Shown here: in pieces, positions 7,824-17,363 of the stretch | Position numbering within the stretch: the first letter of the stretch is position 1 | How the letters are laid out: every line of letters starts with the position of its first letter | From: Sphingobacteriales bacterium | Lineage (GTDB): Bacteria; Bacteroidota; Bacteroidia; Chitinophagales; Chitinophagaceae | DNA: 64,000 nucleotides | Direction: 5' to 3' | Assembly (NCBI GenBank): GCA_016219985.1 | Contig: JACRJO010000032.1 | Location: forward strand, 186,001 to 250,000 | Made by a program: the position numbers and the translations under genes | The notes under the pieces: model-generated | What the model was told of the DNA's origin: nothing | Databases searched by the model: none | The model's input: the letters and a program-made list of their open reading frames with translations, nothing else

Positions 7824-9281
7824 TTATCGTATAAGCATCACCGTTCCCTTCAGATCAGGTTTCCCGTCTGTAAACTGAATATAATAGACAAACATACCGC
7901 TGTCCAGGAGCAGTCCCTTGTATTTCCCGTCCCAGTCCACCTCTATCCCCCGGGCCTGGTACACCAGTTGCCCTGCGCGGTTAAATACCATCACCCTCGC
8001 TCCCCAGGCCGGGTCAAGGAAGGGAATGGTCCAGCGGTCATTTTTACCATCGTTATTCGGGGTAAAAGCAGTCGGAACAAATACGCCGGCCACCACTTTC
8101 ACATTGACGGGATCCTCGTTCGTACAACCAAAACCCGATACGGCAGTGAGAACATATTGCATATCCCTGTCTGCCGTTACCATCGGTTGCAGTACGGTAT
8201 CCGAACTCAGGTAGTCGGGAGGTATCCAGTTATATGTTACATTTTCCCCGGAAACAGTACCTGTTAGTTGCGTATTGCTATAGCCTGTTACCAGGATCTT
8301 ATCCGGGCCGGCGTTTACCAGCGGCCGGGGATGAGCCGTTATCTCGAGGACATTGGACGCAATGCGGCAGGACGGGATCCCGGCATTGCCGCTTTCAGCC
8401 ACGGTAAGGCGATACCGGAAATGACCGGCAGCCGCAGGGGTTCGTTGAAAACTGAGACTGTTTGCCCCGGGAATATCCGTCCAGCTGCGGCCGGTATCGG
8501 TACTCAGTTGCCATTGGTAGACCGGGATCGTGAACCCGGGAGAAACGGATGCGGAGAAGTCATAAGAAGGCTGATCGTAAACGCATATATCCACGGGACT
8601 GTTCAATCCCTGTATCACGGAACTGACATCGGGGCCACAGGGCCGGAATGTAATATCATCCAGCGCCAGGTCATTTCCCCCGCCGCCGGGCGCATTGTTG
8701 GTCATGCGGATCACCACATCGGCATTGCCGGGAGTGGTGGTAAAATAAAATCCGTACTGTTCCCAGGTGGGCTGGCTGGTTACACTGATCCCCCCGGTGC
8801 TGTACTGATTCAGTATCGTGCCCCCCGGCGTCTCAATGCGGAAAGTGATATCCGGCTTTATACCTGTGGGAGATAAAAGAACATTCATGATCCAGGCGGA
8901 AAACTCGTAGGTGGTATTGGGGCAAAGACTCGTGACGGTGGTTACAAAAAAATCACCGGGCTGGTAAGAAGCATTGACCAGCATATAATACCCGTTGCCG
9001 GTATGATCAGCCGCCACGGTATGCCAGGCATTTCCGAAACAACCCGTACTGAACCCGGTAATCGTATAGAATCCGTCATTGGGACAGGAAGAAGCCGTGT
9101 AGGTATAGCCCGGCGCGGTAAAACTACTGGTAGGTTTGGTGGCTGATCCAAAATCCATGTTCACCACCGGGTCGCCCAGGCTGCCGGTGCAGAGCTGGGC
9201 CGGGGAACGATGAGTTATTCCACCAATAAAAAATAACAGGAAAAACCCTTTAAAGAAAGCTATGCGGTTTGCGCTTTTCAA
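7824..9281 (-). CDS. Type IX secreted protein with CHU_C/gliding-motility C-terminal domain
   Basis: A 485-residue secreted protein. The N-terminal signal peptide (about residues 1-29, with a hydrophobic GFFLLFFIGGI core) ends near SPAQ. The middle is a carbohydrate-binding-like jelly-roll region (about 40-215, ending LALDDITFRPCGP). Next comes an Ig-like domain with YQWQLSTDTGRSWTDIPG, then a region with the VNAGPDK motif. The C-terminus (about 400-485) is the type B T9SS sorting domain: VPTAFTPNNDGKNDRW, VMVFNRAGQLVYQ, WDGKYKGLLLDSGMFVYYI. It is therefore expected to be exported and surface-attached through the type IX system. A ligand or enzymatic role is not visible. Confidence 0.92.
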   Translation of the reverse strand: MKSANRIAFFKGFFLLFFIGGITHRSPAQLCTGSLGDPVVNMDFGSATKPTSSFTAPGYTYTASSCPNDGFYTITGFSTGCFGNAWHTVAADHTGNGYYMLVNASYQPGDFFVTTVTSLCPNTTYEFSAWIMNVLLSPTGIKPDITFRIETPGGTILNQYSTGGISVTSQPTWEQYGFYFTTTPGNADVVIRMTNNAPGGGGNDLALDDITFRPCGPDVSSVIQGLNSPVDICVYDQPSYDFSASVSPGFTIPVYQWQLSTDTGRSWTDIPGANSLSFQRTPAAAGHFRYRLTVAESGNAGIPSCRIASNVLEITAHPRPLVNAGPDKILVTGYSNTQLTGTVSGENVTYNWIPPDYLSSDTVLQPMVTADRDMQYVLTAVSGFGCTNEDPVNVKVVAGVFVPTAFTPNNDGKNDRWTIPFLDPAWGARVMVFNRAGQLVYQARGIEVDWDGKYKGLLLDSGMFVYYIQFTDGKPDLKGTVMLIR

Positions 9282-9368
9282 TGGCCGGCATTTATGGAGT
9301 AAAGGTAGCTCATTACACGCTGTATTTCTGCATACACATAGTTGAAAACCATCAACTGATCAGCTGAT

Positions 9369-12300
9369 TCAGCCGGCGGCTCGAAGGGATTTCGTTTTCA
9401 CCAGGGGAATTTCTATTTCCAGGGCAAATCCATTGCCCGGGGCTGTTTCAATATTAACCGTACCGCTGAAAACGCCCAGCCGGCTGGAAATATTTTTAAA
9501 CCCGATGCCATGGGTAACCTGGCCAGGATCCATCCCGTTGCCATCATCAGCGATCCGCATATAAAATAAATCCTTCTTGGTGGTCAGGGAGATGATCACC
9601 TGCCCGGCTGCCGCATATTTAATGATATTGGTACATTGTTCCTGTACCACGCGGTACAGGGCGAGCTTCATATCATCCGTCAGCAGGGTTTCGTTAAAAC
9701 TTTCATGGTTTACAAAGACATTGATCCCCGCATTCTTCAGCATGGTTTGTCCCAGGCGGGTGATCTGCTGAAGCAGATTTTCGACGGTAAGATTAGGAGT
9801 CACCAGTTCATGGGCGATCTTCCGGTTTTCCTGGATCGCCAGGCTGATGTTTTCAATACAGGTAGGTACGAGTTCTTCTTCTCTTTCCGGGAAATCACGC
9901 ATTACGGAAAGCAATACTTTCGTGCCGACCAGGATCTGGTTCACGTTATCGTGCAGTTCGATCCCAATGGCATTTCGTTCTTTCTCCTGCCCTTTTAACA
10001 TCGCTTCCGTAATCTTTTTCTGTTCCTCGATCTTACTTTCTATCCGTTCCTGTTCCAGTCTCCGGATCTCGGAGATATCCATGTGCATGACCACCGCCCC
10101 GGTAAATTCTTTCCCGGTCAGCGGGGTCACCACGATCCTGAACCAGCGTTTCAGCCGGGGCAGGTGCCAGGAATATTCGTATTCGAACTGGCTGACCTTT
10201 CCGGCGAGTACGCTGTGGATACCCATTGAAATCTTCTTCCCGTCTTCTTCATTATCCCCGAAGGATTGTGTGGAAATAGTGAGGTAACTGTTGCCGATAC
10301 CATAGTTCTCCCCGGAAAAACCATTTTCATCGGAAAATACTTTCCAGGCCTCATTGACTTCCACCACCACCCCTTTTGTATTGAGGAGGGCCACACTGGC
10401 AGGCAGGGTGTTCAGGATAACAGATAAACGTTCCAGCAATATTTGTTTCTCAATCACACTTCTCTTCAGCTCTTCCTCCGCTTCCTTGCGCTGTGTAATA
10501 TCCTGCTTGGCTCCCAGCAGGCGCAGGGGGTTTCCCTGTTCATCCCGGATGATGAAAAACCGGTCATTGAGATACGCATAGGCACCATTTGCTTTGCGGA
10601 AACGGTATTCAATACTGGACTGGGAAATGGTTTTATCGGATTTGGCCCTTTCCATCTCCGCCAGCACCCTTTCCTTATCATCCGGGTGCAGCCTGGATTC
10701 CCAGAATTCTGGTTCGCTGAATGTATTAACGAGCGGATAGCCAAACAGGAATTTATACCCGGTACCGGCAATAAAGGTCTTATTGGTCGCATAGTCAAAA
10801 TCCCAGATAGCGTCACTCGTGGCTTTGGCCACCGATTCGTAACGCTCGTTGGATATCCGGAGATTGTCCTCATCCATTTTCTCCCGGGTGATGTCCCGGA
10901 CAATTTTCGAAATCCCGTTTATGACTCCTTTCAGGAAGAGCGGGGACGCTGAAATAGATACATAGATCAGCCTCCCGTCCTTTCGCTTTCTTTTTGTCTC
11001 GTAATGTTCAACATACTCTCCATTTTTTATTTTAAGCATCCATTCATGCTCATCATCCTTCCCGGGGTCGGGGGCCAGTTTACCAATATCTGTACCCAGC
11101 ATTTCCGCTTCACTGTATCCATACATATGTTCGGCGCCCTTATTCCAGCTGGTGATGATCCCGTTCAGGTCCATACTGATGATCGCATCATCCGAGAAGT
11201 TGACAATAGAAGAAAGCAGGTTCTGCTGGGAAAGGGCCTGGTTTTGTTCCGTAATATCGCGACCCATGGCAATAAACCGGCCATCCGGCATCACCCGTGT
11301 CAGCAGTTCAATTTCGGCCGGCACTCCTCCTTTTTTCCGCATGGTCCTGAAGTCAAACAACTGTTTCTCCCGGATAACGGATTCAATATCCAGGGGGCGT
11401 ATGGCAAGATCCTGTTCGTAGAAAAGCTGTCCCACATTCATCTGCAGTAATTCTTCCCGGCTGTACCCGGTATTGACGGTGGCGCTGTTATTACAGTCCA
11501 GTATCTGCCCCTTCTCATCATAGAAAAGAATTCCGTCGAATGCATGATCAACCAGCATGCGGTACTTCTCCTCGCTTTCCCGGATCGCATCTTCGGCAAC
11601 CTTCCGCCCGGTAATATCCATGTGGAAACCATCCCATACCAGCAATCCCTGTTCTGTTTTGCGCGGGGAGGAAACAATATTGAGCCAGCGTATTTCCCCT
11701 TCGACGGACCGGCAGCGGATCTCTTCATTAAATACCGAGAAATTCTCATAGGCCCTCCGTTCGGCCGCCAGGAGTTTGGGCCGGTCCTCTTCCAAAATGA
11801 TCTCATACAGGATCGAGGGATCTTTAATGACTTCTTCCGGTGTCTTCCCGGTCAGCCGGGTCACTTCACTGCTGACATAGGTGAAACGCCTGTTTTCGAA
11901 TGACTCACCCGCCAGCTGGTAAATCATCACGCCGGGCAGGTTATTGCTCAGTGTTTTCAACTGGGCACTTTGTTCATTGACCTTTTCCTGGATACGCCTC
12001 CGTTCTGTAACATCCATAATGATCCCGTACCAGGTGGTTCCCCCATCCGGGTCTTTGGCAGGAATAGAACTGCCCTCGAGCCAGATCAGTCCCTTGACCG
12101 GGTGATGATAACGAAACTCCAGTTTCCAGGGTTTCATTTCCCGGGCAGACTCCATCATGCGGTCAAGAAACAGCTGCCGGTCTTCCACCACCGTGGCATT
12201 CAGCAACTTCGAAATATCCGTTTTGATCAGGTCATGGCTATACCCGAATATGTCTTCAAACGCGTTACTCGCATAGGGGAAATTCAGCGACCTGTCGGGT

Positions 12301-15300
12301 TTCATCTGGAAGGAATAGATCAGTCCCGGTGAAGAAGCAGCGATCGATTCGAGTTTCTGTTGCTCCTCTTTCAGCTCTTCCGAAGCCCGCACTTTTTCCG
12401 TGATATCCACACTCAGGATAAATACACCCTCGGGTACCGGCTGAATACTCAGCTGTGCCCAGATAAAACGCTTGTCAGGAAGCACAAACCTGCTTTCCAG
12501 CCGGAAAGGGGCCCTTTCTTTAAAACAACGGCGGATAGAACCATACAGTTCCGTTTCTTCAATACCCGGGAAGGCTTCCATCAGGGTCGCGCCAATCAGC
12601 TGGTCCTTGGTGATATGAACCTGGTCGGCCAGGGCCTGGTTGACATACTTATACCGCCAGTCAAAACCGATGATCTGCACCCCTTCGATCATGTTTTCCA
12701 ATGCCAGCCGGTATCTCTCCTCGCTGGCCATGATTTCCTCCTGTGCGCTGATCATCCGGGTAATATCTTTCAGGTTGAAGACAATCGCTTTAACCTCACT
12801 AACCCTGAGCAGGTTGGTGCAGTTTCCCTCGACCCATATATAACTGCCATCCCGGCACCGGTACCTGAACGTAATCTTCAGGGATCTACCCGGAATTTTC
12901 AATAATTCCTGTAACACCACACTAACAGAATCTTTATCATCCGGGTGGATAAATGTTACACCATCCATACCGAGGGACTCTTCATTGGTAACCCCGGTGA
13001 TCCGCGTGGCCGAAGGGCTCCGGTAAATCACTTTCAGGTTTTCATCGAGCATGGTTATCACATCATAACTGTTCTCAATCAGGGCACGGAATTTTTTCTC
13101 ACGGGCCACCAGTTCCCGCTCTGCTTTGAGCCGGCTCGTCACATCGTTCAGCAAAACCAACCCTGCTTTTTTCCCCCTGAAATAAATAAAATGGGTATTG
13201 ACCTCCATATCCATCTCGGTCCTGTCCTTTGCCGAGTGTCGCCATACACGGTTACCGGCATCAGCAAAGGGTATCTCCCAAACCTGGCTGAATTTCCGGA
13301 ACCGCTCCCGGTCCGCCGGAATGAGTATATCGGTAAGTTTCTTATCCAGGAACTCCAGCCGGCTGTACCCGTATTTTTCCATCGCCATTTCATTCACGTC
13401 GAGGAAAAGAAAACTGTCCAGGTCAAATACCAGCATGGGCATCGGGTTATTCTCAAACAGGTAGCGGTATTGCTTTTCACTTTGCCGGATCTCGGCTGTC
13501 CGGGACTGCACTTTTGCTTCCAGTTCTTCATTGGATCGCTGCAACTGGACTTCGAGCTCCTTACGCAGGCTGATATCTTTTTCAAAAAATACCACCGAAT
13601 GCATCTCCCCGTTTTCATTAAAAACCGGGTTGCCCGTTATCGCGCCAAAAAAGGAGCTGCCGTTTTTATGATATAATTCCGTCTCTTTTTTCCAGACCCC
13701 CTCCTTCGTCATAGCCAGCATACTCTCCTCCACTTCTTCCGGGGTAAACCGGGCCAGTTCCAGTTCCTGCAATGTTTTCCCTTTTGCTTCGGCCATGGTA
13801 TATCCATGCAGGTTCTCGGCCCCCTTATTCCAGCTGATCACCTGCCGGTTGCTGTCCACCGAAATGATCGCTTCCGTGGATTGCTCCACTATACTGGCGA
13901 GGTGATTCACCTGCTCTCTTAATTTCTTCTCCTCCGAAATATCAAAACCTACGGAAACATAACCATCAATTTTACCCACCGGGTTACGGATGGCAGAAAG
14001 GGAAGAGTGAACGTAAATGACCTCCCCGTTTTTCTTCCGGTGCCTGACATCGCCTGCCCAATAATCGTTCTGCGTAACACCCCCGAAAGCATTCCGGTAC
14101 TCTTCCCCATTGATCTGGGCTTTTAATAAATCCACAAAATTTTCTCCCATGGCCTCCTCCGCGGAAAAACCGTAGAGGCTCTCGGCGCCCTTGTTCCAGG
14201 TCTGGATGACCAGCTGATCATCCGTAACACAGATTGCTTCACTGGCCTGGTTGATCTGCGTGAACAGTTGCTGAATCTGCGCCTGGGCCTTTTCCCGCTG
14301 GGAGATATCCCGGATAGAGGCTGTGATGAATTTCCCGCCCTGGGTTTCGATCGGGGATATACTGATCTCTACGGGTATGAGGGTTTGATCTTTCCGTAGC
14401 GCCCGGGTTTCCTTTCCGGAAGTTGACAGCACCCCGCTTCCCGTTTTACGGACATATTGCTCGCGTAATACGATATGCCGCTGGCGTAACTCTTCCGGTA
14501 TGAGCAGTTCCACTTTCATACCCAGCAATTCGCTGCCTGAATACCCGAACAGGTTTTCCGCCTGCCGGTTTGCCATAATAATCGTACCATGGGTATTGCT
14601 GATGATCGTGGCATCCGGGGCGGATTCCAGGAGGGACCTGAACTTTTCTTCCCCGGCCCTGTGCTCCTCGTACCGGCTTTTTACCCGGGTAAAAATGGCC
14701 AGGCTGAGCAACAGCACGGCCCCGAGTCCGCAGTAAAGGATCAGGTTCAGGTTAAAGATACCCAACTCATTCTCCTGCCTTATTTCCATCAGCTTCCTCT
14801 CTTCGGTTTCTTTTATTGCTTCGCCAATGCTCCTGATCCGTTCGGTGTAAAACCTTCCCTGTCCCGAAGCTGCCAGCCCGGCTGCTTCCGGCCTTTTATC
14901 CTGATTGCGTAATGCAATCATCGCATCGGACATCCCGGTGTTGTACCGGATATAATACTGAAGAGAGTCGAGTTGCCGGGTGTAGGCAGGGTTTTTGCCT
15001 TCCTGTGCGAGGAGGATGGCCAGGTTTTTTTCAAGATCCTTTCTCGCTACCCTGACAGGCACCCGGAATTCCTCCTTTCCCGTACGGGCATATTCTCTCG
15101 CACCGGCCTGCAACTCTGTGGTAATTGAAATGATCCGGTCGATACTGCCAGTCACCTCCTGCGTATGAGTCAGCTCCCGGGAAGTGCTTTTGACCCGCTT
15201 GGATTGCCGGACAGATATAAAAAAAACAAAGCAGCTGGCCAGCAGGGATAGCAGCAATGCAGCATTAATAAATCGGTTTGTGGAAAAAAGTTTCATGCCC

Positions 15301-15317
15301 GGCAGCTTGTTTATCAT
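9369..15317 (-). CDS. Giant multi-PAS sensor histidine kinase (about 12 PAS domains)
   Basis: A 1982-residue membrane-anchored sensor kinase. Two transmembrane segments (about 16-36 and 190-211) bracket a CHASE3-like extracytoplasmic region. About twelve PAS/PAC modules then run from residue 223 to about 1750, recognisable by repeats of NKGAE.LYGYS-type and TASIRDIS-type segments. The core is HisKA_3-like: ERNAIGIELHDNVNQILVG with the phospho-accepting His near 1789. It is followed by an HATPase domain (about 1877-1975) with an N-box containing QEQCTNIIKYA, G1 DDGNGMD and GIGFKNISSRLG. Kinases of this class usually act on LuxR/NarL-type regulators, but none is adjacent. The start could be seven codons later (15296), which gives a cleaner membrane anchor. 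Confidence 0.92.
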   Translation of the reverse strand: MINKLPGMKLFSTNRFINAALLLSLLASCFVFFISVRQSKRVKSTSRELTHTQEVTGSIDRIISITTELQAGAREYARTGKEEFRVPVRVARKDLEKNLAILLAQEGKNPAYTRQLDSLQYYIRYNTGMSDAMIALRNQDKRPEAAGLAASGQGRFYTERIRSIGEAIKETEERKLMEIRQENELGIFNLNLILYCGLGAVLLLSLAIFTRVKSRYEEHRAGEEKFRSLLESAPDATIISNTHGTIIMANRQAENLFGYSGSELLGMKVELLIPEELRQRHIVLREQYVRKTGSGVLSTSGKETRALRKDQTLIPVEISISPIETQGGKFITASIRDISQREKAQAQIQQLFTQINQASEAICVTDDQLVIQTWNKGAESLYGFSAEEAMGENFVDLLKAQINGEEYRNAFGGVTQNDYWAGDVRHRKKNGEVIYVHSSLSAIRNPVGKIDGYVSVGFDISEEKKLREQVNHLASIVEQSTEAIISVDSNRQVISWNKGAENLHGYTMAEAKGKTLQELELARFTPEEVEESMLAMTKEGVWKKETELYHKNGSSFFGAITGNPVFNENGEMHSVVFFEKDISLRKELEVQLQRSNEELEAKVQSRTAEIRQSEKQYRYLFENNPMPMLVFDLDSFLFLDVNEMAMEKYGYSRLEFLDKKLTDILIPADRERFRKFSQVWEIPFADAGNRVWRHSAKDRTEMDMEVNTHFIYFRGKKAGLVLLNDVTSRLKAERELVAREKKFRALIENSYDVITMLDENLKVIYRSPSATRITGVTNEESLGMDGVTFIHPDDKDSVSVVLQELLKIPGRSLKITFRYRCRDGSYIWVEGNCTNLLRVSEVKAIVFNLKDITRMISAQEEIMASEERYRLALENMIEGVQIIGFDWRYKYVNQALADQVHITKDQLIGATLMEAFPGIEETELYGSIRRCFKERAPFRLESRFVLPDKRFIWAQLSIQPVPEGVFILSVDITEKVRASEELKEEQQKLESIAASSPGLIYSFQMKPDRSLNFPYASNAFEDIFGYSHDLIKTDISKLLNATVVEDRQLFLDRMMESAREMKPWKLEFRYHHPVKGLIWLEGSSIPAKDPDGGTTWYGIIMDVTERRRIQEKVNEQSAQLKTLSNNLPGVMIYQLAGESFENRRFTYVSSEVTRLTGKTPEEVIKDPSILYEIILEEDRPKLLAAERRAYENFSVFNEEIRCRSVEGEIRWLNIVSSPRKTEQGLLVWDGFHMDITGRKVAEDAIRESEEKYRMLVDHAFDGILFYDEKGQILDCNNSATVNTGYSREELLQMNVGQLFYEQDLAIRPLDIESVIREKQLFDFRTMRKKGGVPAEIELLTRVMPDGRFIAMGRDITEQNQALSQQNLLSSIVNFSDDAIISMDLNGIITSWNKGAEHMYGYSEAEMLGTDIGKLAPDPGKDDEHEWMLKIKNGEYVEHYETKRKRKDGRLIYVSISASPLFLKGVINGISKIVRDITREKMDEDNLRISNERYESVAKATSDAIWDFDYATNKTFIAGTGYKFLFGYPLVNTFSEPEFWESRLHPDDKERVLAEMERAKSDKTISQSSIEYRFRKANGAYAYLNDRFFIIRDEQGNPLRLLGAKQDITQRKEAEEELKRSVIEKQILLERLSVILNTLPASVALLNTKGVVVEVNEAWKVFSDENGFSGENYGIGNSYLTISTQSFGDNEEDGKKISMGIHSVLAGKVSQFEYEYSWHLPRLKRWFRIVVTPLTGKEFTGAVVMHMDISEIRRLEQERIESKIEEQKKITEAMLKGQEKERNAIGIELHDNVNQILVGTKVLLSVMRDFPEREEELVPTCIENISLAIQENRKIAHELVTPNLTVENLLQQITRLGQTMLKNAGINVFVNHESFNETLLTDDMKLALYRVVQEQCTNIIKYAAAGQVIISLTTKKDLFYMRIADDGNGMDPGQVTHGIGFKNISSRLGVFSGTVNIETAPGNGFALEIEIPLVKTKSLRAAG

Positions 15318-15730
15318 CCTGTTTACCTGAACTTAAATGACCCGCTCTTCATTTGTAAAAAACACAACCATGCAACGCATAAGCCCCATACCCAAATACT
15401 GTTAAAAAATTGCCGGATAAGGTTCTGGAAAAGCTAAAGCAAGTTCATCGATACATGCAGTAATTATACTGACTTTTATCAAGTTAATTCCTGTTTTCTT
15501 TACGATCAGCAGGTTTCGGTAAGCGTAACTACTTATCAAAAAACCAGGCCTTGTATTAAGCGCAGAAATAGTTGATTTGTCACAACAAAACGGGCCTCCG
15601 CCAGGCCAAATATATTATACAATTACATAATACAACCCGGGTATTCGTTGTACCATCCATTCACACCGGGGACAACTACAAAAGGAAATCCGGAAGCGGC
15701 CCGTGCGGATTTTCAATCAACTGTGATCCG
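15318..15730. other. Gene-free divergent intergenic region
   Basis: No supported gene between the giant kinase and the aminotransferase. A minus-strand TATATTTG (the complement of CAAATATA near 15606) fits the -7 consensus and could drive the kinase with a long leader. Nothing else is recognised. Confidence 0.4.
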
Positions 15731-15759
15731 TTTGTATTGATGATCACTCCCTAACTTTG
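15731..15759 (+). promoter_or_regulatory. Promoter of the aminotransferase gene, near-leaderless
   Basis: TTTG at 15731-15734, a 17-bp spacer, then TAACTTTG at 15752-15759, a good match to the Bacteroidota TTG/TAnnTTTG promoter. The ATG follows 4 nt later. Confidence 0.72.
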
Positions 15760-15763
15760 CCGC

Positions 15764-16957
15764 ATGCTAACCATTTCTCAGCGGGGTAACCAGATGCCCC
15801 CCTCGCCCATTCGCAAACTGGTACCTTATGCAGAGGCTGCCAAGAAAAAAGGGATCAAAGTATATCACCTGAATATCGGGCAGCCGGATATTGAAACCCC
15901 TCCTGCCATTTTAGATGCCGTTCGTCATGCAGATATAAGAGTGCTGGAGTACAGTCATAGCGCCGGCAATGAAAGCTACCGCCGCAAACTGGTGCAGTAC
16001 TATAAAAGAGTGGGGATCGATGTGAGCCATGACCAGATCCTGATCACCACCGGGGGCAGTGAGGCTATTATGTTCGGTTTTTTTACCTGCCTGAACCCGG
16101 GAGATGAAGTGATCATCCCCGAGCCCTTCTATGCCAATTACAATGGCTTTGCCTGTGCAGCCGGGGTGAAGGTTGTCCCCATTCCGTCCCGGATAGAGAC
16201 AGGATTTGCCCTGCCTCCCATTCCGGAATTTGAAAAAGTAATCACGGGCAAAACGAGGGCCATTATGATCTGCAGTCCCAATAATCCCACCGGTTATCTT
16301 TACAGCCGGAAGGAAATGGAAGCGGTGAAAGAGCTCTGTATAAAAAACAATCTCTACCTGTTCAGTGATGAAGCCTACCGGGAATTCTGTTATGATGGTG
16401 AATATGTAAGCGCCATGCACCTCGAAGGACTGGACTCCCATGTCGTGCTGATGGATACCATTTCCAAACGTTACAGTGCCTGCGGCGCGAGGCTCGGCGC
16501 TTTTGTTACCCGGAACAAAGCCGTTTATGATACCGCCATGAAATTTGCCCAGGCCCGGCTCAGTCCTCCTGGCCTGGCCCAGATTATGGCAGAAGCAGCC
16601 GTGGATCTTCCCCAAAGCTATTTCGATGCGCCCAAGGCCGAATACCAGCGCCGGCGAAACCTGCTGGTGAAACGGCTGAATGCCATGCCCGCAGTATTTT
16701 GCCCGAATCCGGGCGGGGCTTTTTATGCCATGGCCCGGCTGCCGGTCGATGACAGTGATAAATTCTGCCAGTGGCTGCTGGAAGAATTCAACTATAATAA
16801 CCAGACCGTAATGCTGGCTCCCGCCACCGGTTTCTATGGGACCGAAGGTCTCGGAAAAAATGAGGTAAGACTGGCCTATGTACTGAACCTGGATGCGATC
16901 AATTCAGCGATGGATTGTTTGGAAAAAGCGCTGGAGGTTTATCCGGGAAGAATGTAG
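15764..16957 (+). CDS. PLP-dependent aminotransferase, class I/II (aspartate aminotransferase-like)
   Basis: A 397-residue fold-type I pyridoxal-phosphate enzyme transferring amino groups between amino acids and 2-oxoacids. Visible family features are VYHLNIGQPDIETPPAILDA near the N-terminus, the cofactor-binding TTGGSEAIMF, ICSPNNPTGYLYSRKEME with the substrate-binding Asn, and DEAYREF. The Schiff-base lysine lies in DTISKRYSACGARLG. The ATG at 15764 matches homologue N-termini (MLTISQRGNQMPPSPIRKLV) and lies 4 nt after the -7 element, so the transcript is probably leaderless. The exact amino donor is not decided. The TAG stop codon is part of a heptamer tract that follows. Confidence 0.92.
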   Translation: MLTISQRGNQMPPSPIRKLVPYAEAAKKKGIKVYHLNIGQPDIETPPAILDAVRHADIRVLEYSHSAGNESYRRKLVQYYKRVGIDVSHDQILITTGGSEAIMFGFFTCLNPGDEVIIPEPFYANYNGFACAAGVKVVPIPSRIETGFALPPIPEFEKVITGKTRAIMICSPNNPTGYLYSRKEMEAVKELCIKNNLYLFSDEAYREFCYDGEYVSAMHLEGLDSHVVLMDTISKRYSACGARLGAFVTRNKAVYDTAMKFAQARLSPPGLAQIMAEAAVDLPQSYFDAPKAEYQRRRNLLVKRLNAMPAVFCPNPGGAFYAMARLPVDDSDKFCQWLLEEFNYNNQTVMLAPATGFYGTEGLGKNEVRLAYVLNLDAINSAMDCLEKALEVYPGRM

Positions 16958-16988
16958 TTAGTAGTCTGTAGTTTGTAGTTCGTAGCCT
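16954..16988. repeat. Five GTAGNNN heptamers starting at the aminotransferase stop codon
   Basis: GTAGTTA, GTAGTCT, GTAGTTT, GTAGTTC, GTAGCCT in perfect 7-bp register. The TAG of the first unit (16955-16957) is the aminotransferase stop codon. The tract runs directly into a CCTGCC/GGCAGG palindrome. Confidence 0.9.
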
Positions 16989-17217
16989 GCCTGCCGGACA
17001 GGCAGGTTTGTAGTCCCTTCTAAGTGAGGTTGCGTTATAATATACACTGCCTTTTCTATCGGGAATATGGTATTTTTTTTTCTTTTTCCTGCCTATGCGG
17101 CAGGCAGGCATGTGCTTTCGAGTGCTTTCGTGGCCAATAACATTGTGCTATGGGCAAATAAATCCGTGTAGTTCCGTGGTATCCTTTGTGTGCTTTCCTG
17201 CCTACACGGCAGGCAGG
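16986..17217. repeat. Three CCTGCCT...AGGCAGG palindromic elements
   Basis: Palindromes at 16986-17006, 17088-17108 and 17197-17217 share the arms CCTGCC and GGCAGG with different short centres (GGACA, TATGC, TACAC). A half copy (CTGCCTGCCG) lies near 17331. The intervening DNA has no supported gene and repeats words such as GTGCTTTC and TCCGTG. Confidence 0.85.
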
Positions 17218-17363
17218 CGTGGCCACAACATTTATCCCCGTTTCGCGACAAGCCAGGCTGGTTTGGACTCAAAATCCCGCAAAAGAGTTCATATAAATAT
17301 AATTTCCTTTATATTTAAGATATCTTTTAACTGCCTGCCGACACCAGGCCAAAACCAACTACT

